From: Polaribacter sp. Hel1_85
GTDB lineage: Bacteria; Bacteroidota; Bacteroidia; Flavobacteriales; Flavobacteriaceae
Assembly: GCF_000766795.1 (NCBI RefSeq)
Contig: NZ_JPDS01000002.1
Span: forward strand, 935,001 to 999,000
DNA length: 64,000 nucleotides
Reading direction: 5' to 3'
How positions within the stretch are numbered: position 1 is the stretch's first letter; each line of letters starts with the position of its first letter. Below the pieces are notes generated by a model that saw nothing but the letters and a program-made list of their open reading frames with translations, was not told where the DNA came from and did not search any database. Position numbers and translations under genes: made by a program. Shown here piece by piece: positions 43,674-53,367 of the stretch.

Positions 43674-43909
43674 AAATAAATTAGAGTAACTTAAATTGTT
43701 AAAGCTATAGGGATTTATTAACGAGCTCTCTCTTTTTATTAGCTTATTTTAGGGAATAACGCTAACATGTTGCTAAATTACAAGGTTTATTAAAGCAAAA
43801 TTTTATTAATTGCTCAGATACAATTGGGAGTCTATTATTTACAGGTAAGTGTCGATGAATAGTAAAATTTAAAATGGTAATTTTTTTGCTGATTAGAACA
43901 GTAGGTAAT

Positions 43910-45964
43910 CTAACTCACTTGTTGTCCGTTTTTAACTTCTTTTGTAGGTTCTACAAAAGCTAATTTTCCATCAGGAGTATCTGTCATTAAAATCATTCCT
44001 TGGCTTTCTACACCTCTAATTTTTCTTGGTGCTAAGTTTACCAAAACAGAAACTTGCTGACCAATAATATCTTCTGGTGAAAAGCTTTCTGCAATTCCAG
44101 AAACAATAGTTCTTGTGTCGATACCAACATCAACTTTTAGTTTTAAAAGTTTTTTAGTTTTTGCAACTTTCTCTGCTTCTAAAATAGTACCAATTCTAAT
44201 ATCTAGTTTGGTAAAATCATCAAATTCAATCGTTTCTTTTTGTGGTTCTACTACTTTATTTTCTTGCTCGTTGGCAATTTTTGTTGCTGCTAATTTTTCT
44301 AATTGAAGCTCAATTGTTTTGTCTTCAATTTTAGAAAACAACAATTCAGCTTTATTTATTTGATGATTAGCAGGAATTAAAACATCTTGTTCAGTTACGT
44401 TTTCCCATGATAAATTTTCATCAAGGTTTAAAATACCTTTTAATTTTTTTGATGTAAATGGTAAAAACGGTTCAGAAACAACTGCTAAAGCTGCAGAAAT
44501 CTGCAAAGCAACATACATAATTGTTTTTACACGTTCTGCATCTACTTTTATCACTTTCCAAGGTTCTTCATCTGCTAAATACTTGTTTCCAAGTCTTGCT
44601 AAATTCATTAATTCTTGGCTAGCTTCTCTAAATCTGTATCTTTCAATAGATTTACCAATAATATTCGGAAACTCTTTAACAGCAGCTAAAACATCTTCAT
44701 CTACTTCTGTAAAATCATTTGGCTCAGGTATAATTCCTGAATAATATTTGTTAGTTAAAACCACAACCCTGTTGATAAAATTACCAAAAATAGCAACCAA
44801 TTCGTTGTTGTTTTTTGCTTGAAAATCTTTCCAAGTAAAATCGTTGTCTTTACTTTCTGGCGCGTTTGCTGTTAATGTATAACGTAAAACATCTTGTTGA
44901 TTTGGAAATTCTTCTAAATACTCATGCAACCAAACTGCCCAATTTTTAGAAGTCGATAATTTATTCCCTTCTAAATTTAAGAATTCATTTGCTGGTACAT
45001 TATCTGGTAAAATATAATCTCCATGTGCTTTTAACATCGCAGGAAAAATAATACAGTGAAAAACAATATTGTCTTTCCCTATAAAATGAACCAATTTAGT
45101 ATCATCTTTTTTCCAATAATCTTCCCAGTTTTTACCTTCTCTTTCTGCCCATTCTTTGGTTGATGAAATGTAACCAATTGGCGCATCAAACCAAACATAT
45201 AAAACTTTTCCTTCGGCACCTTTTAAAGGAACAGGAATTCCCCAATCTAAATCTCTAGTTACAGCTCTTGGTCTTAAACCATCTTCTACCCAACTTTTTA
45301 CTTGTCCGTAAACATTAGGTTTCCAGTCTTTTTTATGACCTTCTAAAATCCACTCGCGTAAAAAAGCTTCGTGTTTGTCTAAAGGTAAAAACCAGTGTTT
45401 AGTTTCTTTTATTGTTGGTGTATTTCCTGTAATAGCAGATTTTGGGTTTATTAAATCTGTTGCATTATGGCTTGTTCCACAGTTTTCACATTGATCTCCA
45501 TAACTTTCTTCAAACCCACATTTTGGGCAAGTTCCTACAACAAATCTATCTGCTAGAAACTGATTTGCCTCTTCATCATATAATTGTGCTGAAACTTCTT
45601 CTACAAACTCACCATCATTATACATCTTTGTAAAAAAATCTGAAGCTGTTTTATGATGAATTTCTGATGAAGTTCTCGAATAATTATCAAAGGAAATTCC
45701 AAAATCTTTAAAAGATTTTTTAATGATTCCATGATATTTATCGATAATAACTTGCGGAGAAACTCCTTCTTTTTTTGCTCTCATTGGTATGGCAGCACCA
45801 TGTTCATCAGAACCAGAAATATAAGCAACATCATTACCAGTTAAACGTAAATAACGCGCATAAATATCTGCAGGAACGTAAACGCCTGCTAAATGACCAA
45901 TATGAATTGGACCATTTGTATAAGGTAAAGCTGCTGTAATTGTATATCTTTTTGGAGCACTCAT
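43910..45964 (-). CDS. metG: methionyl-tRNA synthetase
   Basis: A 684-residue class I aminoacyl-tRNA synthetase that charges tRNA-Met. The HIGH-type motif is in [13 protein letters not shown], the zinc knuckle is [18 protein letters not shown] and the KMSKS-type loop is [14 protein letters not shown]-terminal tRNA-binding domain (about 580-684, [15 protein letters not shown] ... [16 protein letters not shown]) gives dimerisation and tRNA affinity. Single-gene unit on the minus strand. Confidence 0.97.
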   Translation of the reverse strand: MSAPKRYTITAALPYTNGPIHIGHLAGVYVPADIYARYLRLTGNDVAYISGSDEHGAAIPMRAKKEGVSPQVIIDKYHGIIKKSFKDFGISFDNYSRTSSEIHHKTASDFFTKMYNDGEFVEEVSAQLYDEEANQFLADRFVVGTCPKCGFEESYGDQCENCGTSHNATDLINPKSAITGNTPTIKETKHWFLPLDKHEAFLREWILEGHKKDWKPNVYGQVKSWVEDGLRPRAVTRDLDWGIPVPLKGAEGKVLYVWFDAPIGYISSTKEWAEREGKNWEDYWKKDDTKLVHFIGKDNIVFHCIIFPAMLKAHGDYILPDNVPANEFLNLEGNKLSTSKNWAVWLHEYLEEFPNQQDVLRYTLTANAPESKDNDFTWKDFQAKNNNELVAIFGNFINRVVVLTNKYYSGIIPEPNDFTEVDEDVLAAVKEFPNIIGKSIERYRFREASQELMNLARLGNKYLADEEPWKVIKVDAERVKTIMYVALQISAALAVVSEPFLPFTSKKLKGILNLDENLSWENVTEQDVLIPANHQINKAELLFSKIEDKTIELQLEKLAATKIANEQENKVVEPQKETIEFDDFTKLDIRIGTILEAEKVAKTKKLLKLKVDVGIDTRTIVSGIAESFSPEDIIGQQVSVLVNLAPRKIRGVESQGMILMTDTPDGKLAFVEPTKEVKNGQQVS

Positions 45965-46099
45965 GAGTTTCTCTTAATTTTATGGTTTGATTTTTGCGTG
46001 ACAAAAGTACAAAAAAGGGAGTTTTAATAACGATGGAAATTTGATACATTTACATTGAAATTACTTTTAGGCTAAAAGAAAATATAAAAAAGAACCATT

Positions 46100-47113
46100 T
46101 TGAAGAAAATTACTGTATTTATAACGTTTTTATTGATGACCTTTTCATCAATAATTGCACAAGAAAAATCAGATAAATTAATAACACCACCTTATTTACA
46201 AAAAGGAGATACAATTGCTATTGTTGCACCTGCAGGAATTCTAAAAAACAGAGAAGCTACCATTGAAAAAGCCAAAAACTTAGCAGAAAGCTGGGGTTTA
46301 AAAGTCGTTTTAGGTCAGCATTTATTGAATCAAAATAATCATTTTTCGGGTACAGATAATCAACGTTGTGAAGATTTTCAAGATGCTTTAGATAATAAAA
46401 ATATAAAAGCAATTTGGTCTGCAAGAGGTGGTTATGGTTCTGTGAGGATTTTAGATAAATTAGATTTTACAAGATTTAAAGAAAACCCAAAATGGATAAT
46501 TGGTTATTCAGATATTACTGCTTTTCACAATCACATTCATAATTTAGGTATAGAAACTATACATGCAATGATGGCAACAAGTTTAGAAGAAAATCCTGAA
46601 GAAATTATTGAAACAATTTCATCATTTAAAAAAGCACTTTTTGGTGAAGAAATGTCATATTCAGTTTCATTATCTGAATATACTAGAGATTCAAATTTTT
46701 CACTTTCTACTGCAGGAATTCAAGGGCAACTTATTGGTGGCAATTTGGCAATTTTAACTTCTATGTTAGGTTCAGAAAGTCAGATGAACACAGAGAATAA
46801 AATATTATTTATTGAAGAAATAGGCGAATATAAATATTCGATAGACAGAATGTTGCAAAGTTTAAAACGTGCAGGATATTTTACAAAAGTAAAAGCAGTT
46901 ATTGTTGGTAATATGTCTTCTATAAAAAAGAATTCTACAAAATGGGGAAGTTCTATTGAGCAATTAATTTTAGATGTTGTTCCAGAAAATATTCCTGTTT
47001 TATTTGATTTTCCTGCAGGACATGAAGCAGATAATAGAGCATTAATTTTTGGAAGAAATATTGAGTTAGAAATTGATATGGAAAATTGTTTAGTAGATTT
47101 TACTAAAGACTAA
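46100..47113 (+). CDS. LD-carboxypeptidase (S66 family)
   Basis: A 337-residue exported serine peptidase that trims the terminal D-Ala from peptidoglycan tetrapeptides during recycling. The signal peptide is MKKITVFITFLLMTFSSIIAQ, and the family core is IAIVAPAG, ARGGYGSVRIL and IIGYSDITAFH with the nucleophile Ser; GNMSSI and PAGHE near the end hold the Glu and His. The start codon is TTG at 46100; the next in-frame Met would cut the signal peptide. Unusual start but best choice. YraN follows 4 nt later. Confidence 0.88.
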   Translation: MKKITVFITFLLMTFSSIIAQEKSDKLITPPYLQKGDTIAIVAPAGILKNREATIEKAKNLAESWGLKVVLGQHLLNQNNHFSGTDNQRCEDFQDALDNKNIKAIWSARGGYGSVRILDKLDFTRFKENPKWIIGYSDITAFHNHIHNLGIETIHAMMATSLEENPEEIIETISSFKKALFGEEMSYSVSLSEYTRDSNFSLSTAGIQGQLIGGNLAILTSMLGSESQMNTENKILFIEEIGEYKYSIDRMLQSLKRAGYFTKVKAVIVGNMSSIKKNSTKWGSSIEQLILDVVPENIPVLFDFPAGHEADNRALIFGRNIELEIDMENCLVDFTKD

Positions 47114-47117
47114 AAAA

Positions 47118-47477
47118 ATGGCAGATCATAATGAACTTGGTAAAAAAGGAGAGCAATTAGCAATCAATTTTTTAGTTAAAAATGATTATAAAATTCTTGA
47201 AAAAAACTATCGTTATTTAAAAGCGGAAGTAGATATTATTGCACAAAAGAAAGATGTTTTAGCTGTTGTTGAAGTAAAAACAAGAAGTACCGATTATTTT
47301 GGAAATCCAGAGGAATTTGTAAATCCGAAGAAAATAAAACTTTTACTATTAGCGATAGATTATTACGTTGTTGAGAAAGATTTGGATGTAGAAGTAAGAT
47401 TTGATATTATTGCCATTATCCATCAAAAGAACCAAACAAAAATAGAGCATTTAGAAGATGCTTTTCTGCATTTTTAA
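47118..47477 (+). CDS. YraN family protein (UPF0102)
   Basis: A 119-residue protein of the UPF0102 nuclease-like fold: GKKGEQLAINFLVKNDYKILEKNYRY, AEVDIIAQKKDVLAVVEVKTRS with the D...ExK pattern of PD-(D/E)xK folds, and KIKLLLLAIDYYV. A DNA-processing role is inferred from the fold; no established function. It follows the LD-carboxypeptidase gene by 4 nt. Confidence 0.93.
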   Translation: MADHNELGKKGEQLAINFLVKNDYKILEKNYRYLKAEVDIIAQKKDVLAVVEVKTRSTDYFGNPEEFVNPKKIKLLLLAIDYYVVEKDLDVEVRFDIIAIIHQKNQTKIEHLEDAFLHF

Positions 47478-47624
47478 TAAGTTTTGTTATTCTATACTTG
47501 CTTGTACAGGATTTATTTAAGTAAAGTAGTTTCTCATAATTAACAGCATATTTACTTTTTTTGAACGTCGTAATCAAATATATATAAAGCATAATAGAAC
47601 AAAAATAAATTCTACTTTGGTTTT

Positions 47625-48527
47625 ATGGTAGTAAAAAGGTTTTGGTTTGGAGTGTTTTTAGGAGTTTTAGGAATTGTACTATTTTCTTCTAAGGCAGTAA
47701 TGGTAAAACTTGCTTATACATACAAAGTAGATGCAATTACTATGTTGTTGTTAAGAATGTTATTTTCTTTTCCTTTTTATGTTGTTATTGCGTATTTATA
47801 CAGAAAAGAAAAGCAAGAAATAATAACTACAAAAAAAGATTTTGTTTGGGTGGTGTTTTTTGGTTTGGTAGGTTATTACTTAGCTAGTTTTTTCGATTTT
47901 GTTGGTTTAATTTATATAAAAGCTAGTTTAGAACGTATTATTTTATTTGTATATCCAACAGTTGTAATAATTTTAAATAGACTGTTTTTTAAACTGCCAA
48001 TTACAAAAATTCAATGGTTTGCAATTATTTTGTCTTATTTAGGAATTGTAATTGCTTTTTCTGATGAAGTTGATATTTCTGGAAATAATGTCTATTTGGG
48101 AGCCTTTTTTGTGCTTATAAGTGCAATTACTTATGCTTCTTATTTGGTAGGAAGTGGTTGGTTAATTCCTAAGTTTGGAGTTGTAAAATTTACAGCTTAT
48201 GCAATGTTAGTTTCTTGTATCTGTGTGTTTATACATTTTAGTATTATTGGCAAAACAGATTTGTTTAATTTGCCTTGGCAGGTTTATGGCTTTGGATTGT
48301 TAATTGCAGTTTTTGCTACTGTAATTCCGTCTTTTTTAGTAAGTGCTTCTATAAAAATAATTAGCTCATCTAATTTTGCAATTGTTGCTGGTGTTGGACC
48401 CATTTCTACAATTGTGCTAGCATCTTTTTTCTTAAATGAAAAATTAACTTTATTACAATTTTTTGGAGCAGCTTTGGTAATTATTGGTATTGTTTCTTCA
48501 TCTTTAGTGCAGGCAAAGAAAAAATAA
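47625..48527 (+). CDS. DMT (EamA) family transporter
   Basis: A 300-residue inner-membrane protein with ten predicted helices in two EamA repeats (about 10-145 and 155-295): FLGVLGIVLFSSKAVMVKLAY and VYLGAFFVLISAITYASYLVG. The second half ends with ASFFLNEKLTLLQFFGAALVIIGI, the typical last motif. Such proteins export metabolites or amino acids; substrate unknown. It stands alone and converges on the TlpA pair. Confidence 0.92.
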   Translation: MVVKRFWFGVFLGVLGIVLFSSKAVMVKLAYTYKVDAITMLLLRMLFSFPFYVVIAYLYRKEKQEIITTKKDFVWVVFFGLVGYYLASFFDFVGLIYIKASLERIILFVYPTVVIILNRLFFKLPITKIQWFAIILSYLGIVIAFSDEVDISGNNVYLGAFFVLISAITYASYLVGSGWLIPKFGVVKFTAYAMLVSCICVFIHFSIIGKTDLFNLPWQVYGFGLLIAVFATVIPSFLVSASIKIISSSNFAIVAGVGPISTIVLASFFLNEKLTLLQFFGAALVIIGIVSSSLVQAKKK

Positions 48528-48530
48528 ATA

Positions 48531-49022
48531 TTACTTTAAAGTCTTTATTAGTGCATTTCTTAAATCTTTAAATTCAGATTTTTTATTACCACTATCAATA
48601 TAAGATATTTTGCCTTTTTTATCGATAATAAAATACGATGGATAGACTTGCTTTAAGTTGAATTTCTGGCTAACATCCATTGCAGAATAAGCTATCTTAA
48701 AGTTAAAAGGATGTACTTTCAATAACTTTTCTATTATGGGTTTCCTATCTAAAGCAGGAGCAATAAAAAGAATATCGTCTCTTTTATCAAATTCTTTTAC
48801 AAGGTTATTTAATTTAGGAATATCAACCAAACAAGGCATACAAGAAGTAAACCAAAATTTAAAAACAACAACTTTCTCTTTTATATCTTCTTGCGTTAAT
48901 TTAGTGCCATCTGTAAGCCACAATTTAAAATCTGGAATATTGGTATTAACTTTAAGATTTTGCTGACTTACTAGAGAAAAGTTTATAAAAAAGGCTAAAA
49001 GAATAAATACGTTTTTTATCAT
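48531..49022 (-). CDS. TlpA-like thioredoxin-fold protein
   Basis: A 163-residue periplasmic thiol protein. Signal peptide MIKNVFILLAFFINFSLVSQ, then a thioredoxin fold with CxxC as FWFTSCMPCLVDIPKLN and the cis-Pro region QVYPSYFIIDKKGKI. It should reduce disulfides outside the cytoplasm. It overlaps the larger TlpA-like gene by 1 nt and is translated right after it. Confidence 0.9.
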   Translation of the reverse strand: MIKNVFILLAFFINFSLVSQQNLKVNTNIPDFKLWLTDGTKLTQEDIKEKVVVFKFWFTSCMPCLVDIPKLNNLVKEFDKRDDILFIAPALDRKPIIEKLLKVHPFNFKIAYSAMDVSQKFNLKQVYPSYFIIDKKGKISYIDSGNKKSEFKDLRNALIKTLK

Positions 49023-50383
49023 TATTTCTGTTCAAAAAAACCTTTTACATCTTTCAATTCTTCGGGTTTTGCTATAATTTTTTTATTGGCATCTAGAATA
49101 AAATAACTTGGTGTAGAGTGTATGTTATAAGTTCTGGCAGTTTTGTTTTCCCATTTATTAAGACCTAAAACATTGTGCCATCCGTATAAATTCTGTTTAT
49201 AGTTTTTCCAAGCAAAGGCATCCTTTTCTAAAGAAAAAGCAATTACCTTAACATCAGAGTTTTCTTTTGTATAACTATGTAATTCTGGTATTTCTCTTAA
49301 ACAATGAGAACAAGTTGTGCTCCAAAAAACTAAAATATAGTTTTCAGCATCTTTTAATTCAGATAATTTGAAATTTTTTGTTCCTTCCTTCCAAGAAAAA
49401 TCTGGGGCAATTCTGCCAATTTCAGCAGCAAAAAGAGCAAGTTTATCATTTATAAAAGCTTCGTTTATAAACCCATCTGGTAACTCATTATATTTTTTTA
49501 ATAAAAAATCGATTAACTCTAAATTTTTAGAATTTTCAAATTGTGCTACAAAAAACTCAATAACATCCTTTTTAAAAGGAATATCTTCAATTTTAGCTAA
49601 TACTTTAGTTATAGACTCTTTATATAATTTTTGTTGTGTAGTTGCATCATCAGAATGATTAATGTAAAAAACATAATCTGTAATTCTATCTACCAAAAAA
49701 GAAGAATTTAGAAGGGTTTTATTATTGAAATCCATTCTATCAAAGAAGGTATCAACCATATTAGTCATATATTTTTGTGGAGTTTCTATAATTTCTGAAG
49801 GACTATTTCTTAATGAAGCTGTTATAAAAGGTTGTACATACATTCCTTTTGATGCTTCTAAATAATCTTTTTGAATACTATTTATCTTCTTTAATGCCGT
49901 TTTGTATTTATTTTTTAAATTTAAATTAGTATTCTGGATAGCAGCAACTTGTATAGAATCTAATTTTTGTTGTGCCATGGCAATAGCATCTATATAGTTT
50001 TTATAAATGATATTTTCTTTAGAAGCTGAAAAATTAACAGATTGGTTAGGATATTTGGGATGAAAACTAAAATGTACATCTTCGTTATTAAAGAGAAAAT
50101 CTATAAAACCTGCGCCTTCTAAGCTATATGTAGCCCTATAAGCTCCTACTTTTGTATTTTTAGGAAGTGTAAAACTAAAACTTCCAATAGGCTGTTTTTT
50201 TCCTTGAATAGTAATAGTATCTATTTTAATTTTTGAGTTTTTAACAAACATTTGTCTTGCGCCTTCTATTTTATATAAAATAACCCAATCACTTTCTATT
50301 GTTGGAGACATGGTTCCATTAATAGTATATTGTGCTTGTGCAAATGAAGAAATTAAGAATATAAATGCTAGTATTTTTTTCAT
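49022..50383 (-). CDS. large TlpA-like thiol-disulfide protein
   Basis: A 453-residue periplasmic protein: signal peptide (MKKILAFIFLISSFAQAQ), an N-terminal beta domain like DUF4369 (about 20-115), a helical middle (120-320) and a C-terminal thioredoxin fold with the CxxC in VFWSTTCSHCLREIPEL and the cis-Pro in NIHSTPSYFILD. This is a common Bacteroidota layout. It is first of a two-gene unit with a second TlpA-like protein; the pair may act as a relay. Confidence 0.88.
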   Translation of the reverse strand: MKKILAFIFLISSFAQAQYTINGTMSPTIESDWVILYKIEGARQMFVKNSKIKIDTITIQGKKQPIGSFSFTLPKNTKVGAYRATYSLEGAGFIDFLFNNEDVHFSFHPKYPNQSVNFSASKENIIYKNYIDAIAMAQQKLDSIQVAAIQNTNLNLKNKYKTALKKINSIQKDYLEASKGMYVQPFITASLRNSPSEIIETPQKYMTNMVDTFFDRMDFNNKTLLNSSFLVDRITDYVFYINHSDDATTQQKLYKESITKVLAKIEDIPFKKDVIEFFVAQFENSKNLELIDFLLKKYNELPDGFINEAFINDKLALFAAEIGRIAPDFSWKEGTKNFKLSELKDAENYILVFWSTTCSHCLREIPELHSYTKENSDVKVIAFSLEKDAFAWKNYKQNLYGWHNVLGLNKWENKTARTYNIHSTPSYFILDANKKIIAKPEELKDVKGFFEQK

Positions 50384-50489
50384 CTTTGTAAAGTTGGTTT
50401 TTTGTTCTTGCTAAACTATTTTCAAGAAGTATACCAAAAATACTATTTCTGTATTAAAAAAAGTATATTGTAACATAAAAAACAAATTA

Positions 50490-51284
50490 ATGAGTTTTAA
50501 TAATAAAGTTGTTTGGATAACTGGCGCTTCTTCTGGTATAGGAAAAGCCTTAGCTATTGAGTTATCTCATCAAAATGCAACATTAATTTTGTCATCAAGA
50601 AAAAAAGCAGATTTAGAATTGGTGAAAAATGAATGTAAAAATTCATCTCAAATAAAAATAATCACTTTAGATTTAGAAGATTATACTAATTTACAACCAA
50701 AGGTAGATGAAGCTATTGCTTGTTTTGGTAAAGTTGATGTTTTAGTAAATAATGGTGGAATTAGCCAGCGATCTTTAGTAAAAGACACGCAAATTTCTGT
50801 AGATAAACGCATAATGGATATTAATTATTTAGGAACTGTAGCTTTATCTAAAGCAATATTGCCTCATTTTATTAACAGCAAAAGTGGGCAATTTGTTGTA
50901 ACAACAAGTATTGTGGGTAAAATAGGTACACCTTTACGTTCTTCTTACGCAGCAAGTAAACATGCTTTACATGGTTTTTTTGATAGCTTAAGAGCAGAGA
51001 ATCATAAAAACAATATTGCAGTAACTTTAGTTTGTCCTGGTTTTGTAAATACCAACGTTTCATTAAATGCATTAACTGGTGATGGATCTTCACAAGGTAA
51101 AATGGATGTTGCTACAGAAAATGGTATTCAGCCAGATCGTTTTGCAAAATTAATGGCAAAAGCAATTAAAAATAAAAAAGAAGAAGTTTATATTTCTGGA
51201 GTAAAAGAAAAGTTAGCTGTTTTTGTAAAACGTTTTTACCCAAAATTATTATCTATAATGATAAGAAAGTTGAGCGTAACCTAA
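50490..51284 (+). CDS. short-chain dehydrogenase/reductase
   Basis: A 264-residue NAD(P)-dependent oxidoreductase. The glycine motif is ITGASSGIGKAL, then VLVNNGGISQ, the catalytic Ser in TTSIVGKIG and the Tyr-x3-Lys as YAASKHA. The C-terminal basic helix (VFVKRFYPKLLSIMIRKL) is hydrophobic-basic and may contact the membrane, as in the DHRS7-like group. Substrate unknown. It overlaps the convergent gene by 4 nt. Confidence 0.9.
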   Translation: MSFNNKVVWITGASSGIGKALAIELSHQNATLILSSRKKADLELVKNECKNSSQIKIITLDLEDYTNLQPKVDEAIACFGKVDVLVNNGGISQRSLVKDTQISVDKRIMDINYLGTVALSKAILPHFINSKSGQFVVTTSIVGKIGTPLRSSYAASKHALHGFFDSLRAENHKNNIAVTLVCPGFVNTNVSLNALTGDGSSQGKMDVATENGIQPDRFAKLMAKAIKNKKEEVYISGVKEKLAVFVKRFYPKLLSIMIRKLSVT

Positions 51285-51631
51285 TATTTTAATATTTCAA
51301 AATAGTTAATAATAGCTTCTTTCATTAATACAGTTTGTTCTCCTGGTTTTAAGTTGGGTAACTCAGTAAGTATTTTGTAGTGTGGCCAGCTATCATTATC
51401 AAAAAAGTCAAATTCATAATAACCATAAGGTTCTAGCAATTTACAAATTGCTATATGCATTAAGTTTACTTTTTCGTCTTTCTTAAATTCTCTATGACTT
51501 TGTCCAAGTTCTTGCACACCAATTAAATAGATAATTCCATCCATATTTAATTCATCTCCTTCTGCAAATTGATTGGTTAATTTGCTAACTAACAAATCCC
51601 ATTTTTCTTTTAGGGTGATTATTTTTGGCAT
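51281..51631 (-). CDS. conserved hypothetical protein
   Basis: A 116-residue soluble protein that I cannot name. It begins with a helix (KEKWDLLVSKLTNQFAEGDELNMDGIIYLIGVQELG) and has a central acidic-aromatic segment (YGYYEFDFFDNDSWPHYKI). Homologues seem common in flavobacteria by recollection only. It is convergent with the SDR gene, with the stop codons overlapping by 4 nt. Confidence 0.6.
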   Translation of the reverse strand: MPKIITLKEKWDLLVSKLTNQFAEGDELNMDGIIYLIGVQELGQSHREFKKDEKVNLMHIAICKLLEPYGYYEFDFFDNDSWPHYKILTELPNLKPGEQTVLMKEAIINYFEILKY

Positions 51632-51715
51632 ATTACTTGATTTTAAAAATGTAAAGATACAACTGACATTTTTAAATTGTGAAAAAAAATATGTAGGTTT
51701 GATAAAATTAATTTC

Positions 51716-52231
51716 ATGAATATATTTGATATTATTATAGCTGCTTTATTACTATTTGGGTTTGTTAGAGGGTTGATAAAAGGGTTGTTTGTAGAAGTTG
51801 CTTCTTTAGTTGCTTTAATCGGTGGAGTATATGGAGCTATTCATTTTTCGTATTTTGTTTCCAATTTTCTAAAAGAATATGTATCTTGGAAACCAGAATA
51901 CATCTCTTTAGCATCTTTTGCAATTACTTTTGTAATAATTATAGTTGTAATTGCACTTCTGGGAAAAGCATTAACAAAAATTGCAGATTTTGCTTCTCTA
52001 GGAATTATAAATAAGATATTAGGTGGTATATTTGGAGCTTTAAAAATAGGATTAATATTAAGTGTGGTTTTTATTTTCTTCGGAAAAATGAATGACACAA
52101 TACCTTTCATAGAAAAGGAAACATTAGAAAAATCTATTTTATATAGCCCCGTTAAAAAAATTGCCCCTACAATTTTCCCCTCCATAATAAAAGAAGAGAA
52201 ACGGGAAAAACCCCTTTTAGAAAATATTTAA
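51716..52231 (+). CDS. cvpA: CvpA family membrane protein
   Basis: A 171-residue protein with four membrane helices: IFDIIIAALLLFGFVRGLIKG, SLVALIGGVYGAIHFSYFV, YISLASFAITFVIIIVVIALLG and GGIFGALKIGLILSVVFIFFG. The loop after the third helix (KALTKIADFASLGIINKILGG) is the family's most conserved part. CvpA proteins are linked to colicin V export and envelope integrity; the exact role is open. Confidence 0.9.
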   Translation: MNIFDIIIAALLLFGFVRGLIKGLFVEVASLVALIGGVYGAIHFSYFVSNFLKEYVSWKPEYISLASFAITFVIIIVVIALLGKALTKIADFASLGIINKILGGIFGALKIGLILSVVFIFFGKMNDTIPFIEKETLEKSILYSPVKKIAPTIFPSIIKEEKREKPLLENI

Positions 52232-52277
52232 AATTTAGTTGCAATTTTGTAAATTGCCACCATTAAAAACATCTATA

Positions 52278-52655
52278 ATGAGAAAAATGTACAGACTTTT
52301 AATGTTATTTAGCTTAATGCTGCTAATGTCTTTTACTTCGAAAGACTGTTCTATTTTGAAGAACAATAGCTTTACTTATAGAAACGCTGGAAAGGATGTT
52401 TTAGTTGTTTTTGAGGAAGCTAAACACGCTGAGTACCATAATAATAAAGAGTTTTATATTAAATCTGATATAGAATGGGTGAACGATTGTGAGTATTATT
52501 TAATAATAAAAGAAACAACATTACCTAATTTCCCTTTTAAAATGGGCACAAAAATGCATATTGTAGTGAATAAGGTTAAAGGTAAAAAAATATATTATAC
52601 ATCTTCTCTAGGAGGAAAATCTTGGGAAGGAAGACTTACTAAAATAAAAAGGTAA
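52278..52655 (+). CDS. small exported hypothetical protein
   Basis: A 125-residue protein with a signal peptide (MRKMYRLLMLFSLMLLMSFTS) and a compact beta-rich mature part ending in YTSSLGGKSWEGRLTKIKR. Cys residues at SKDCSIL and VNDCEYY could pair. I see no family. The ATG at 52278 is preferred over a TTG 39 nt upstream because it gives the clean signal peptide. Confidence 0.6.
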   Translation: MRKMYRLLMLFSLMLLMSFTSKDCSILKNNSFTYRNAGKDVLVVFEEAKHAEYHNNKEFYIKSDIEWVNDCEYYLIIKETTLPNFPFKMGTKMHIVVNKVKGKKIYYTSSLGGKSWEGRLTKIKR

Positions 52656-52670
52656 ATTTAGATTATAAAC

Positions 52671-52701
52671 AAAAAACCCAAGACATTGTCTTGGGTTTTT
52701 T
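52671..52701. terminator. bidirectional terminator between convergent genes
   Basis: AAAAAACCCAAGAC and GTCTTGGGTTTTTT pair over 14 bp with almost no loop. A-run before and T-run after serve both the small exported gene and the carbonic anhydrase gene. Confidence 0.92.
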
Positions 52702-52719
52702 GTTTATAAAGCTTTATTG

Positions 52720-53355
52720 TTATAATAACTCTACTTTTCCGCTACTAATGTGGTAAACTCCACCAACAATTTTAATTTCACCATTTTCTTCCATTTCTTT
52801 AAGAATAGGGCTTTTTTCTCTAATTCTATTAATTGTTAAACTAACATTGTTTTCAATTGTTTTATTAACAAACTCATTATTAGAAGAGTTGTGTTTTCCT
52901 TTTATTTGACTTTCAGATAATTTCACTGCGGGTTGTATGTTATTTAGTAGCGAAGTAATGTTTCCAAGTTCTACATGATCACAAGCAGCTTTAATTGCTC
53001 CACAACTTTCATGTCCTAAAACTAAAACTAGTTTACTTCCTGCAACTTTACAAGAATATTCCATACTTCCTAAAATATCTGTATTTTCAAAGTTACCAGC
53101 AACTCTAGCAACAAAAACGTCTCCAATAGTTTGATCAAAAATTAATTCTACAGGAACCCTAGAGTCTATACAAGATAGTACAATTGCTTTTGGATGTTGA
53201 CTATCTGTTGTTTGAGATATTAATGCTTTATGATCTATTGTGTGTACTTCGTCTCTTATAAATCGTGCATTACCTTCAATAAAATCTTGTAACACTTTCA
53301 TTGGTGTTAATTGATCTTGTGCTTCTTTTGTTATTGCTTTATTTCTATGTGGCAT
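52720..53355 (-). CDS. beta-class carbonic anhydrase (A)
   Basis: A 211-residue zinc enzyme interconverting CO2 and bicarbonate. Ligands are Cys and Asp in VLSCIDSRVPVEL and His-x2-Cys in VLGHESCGAIKAACD. No signal peptide, so cytosolic. It follows a SulP transporter gene by 12 nt; the pair would trap imported bicarbonate or supply it to carboxylases. Confidence 0.93.
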   Translation of the reverse strand: MPHRNKAITKEAQDQLTPMKVLQDFIEGNARFIRDEVHTIDHKALISQTTDSQHPKAIVLSCIDSRVPVELIFDQTIGDVFVARVAGNFENTDILGSMEYSCKVAGSKLVLVLGHESCGAIKAACDHVELGNITSLLNNIQPAVKLSESQIKGKHNSSNNEFVNKTIENNVSLTINRIREKSPILKEMEENGEIKIVGGVYHISSGKVELL

Positions 53356-53367
53356 AATATTTTTATT

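Noticed and set aside
45990..46010. TGACAAAAGTAC near metG as a further operator
   Set aside because: The right half is GTAC, not GTCA; the palindrome fails.
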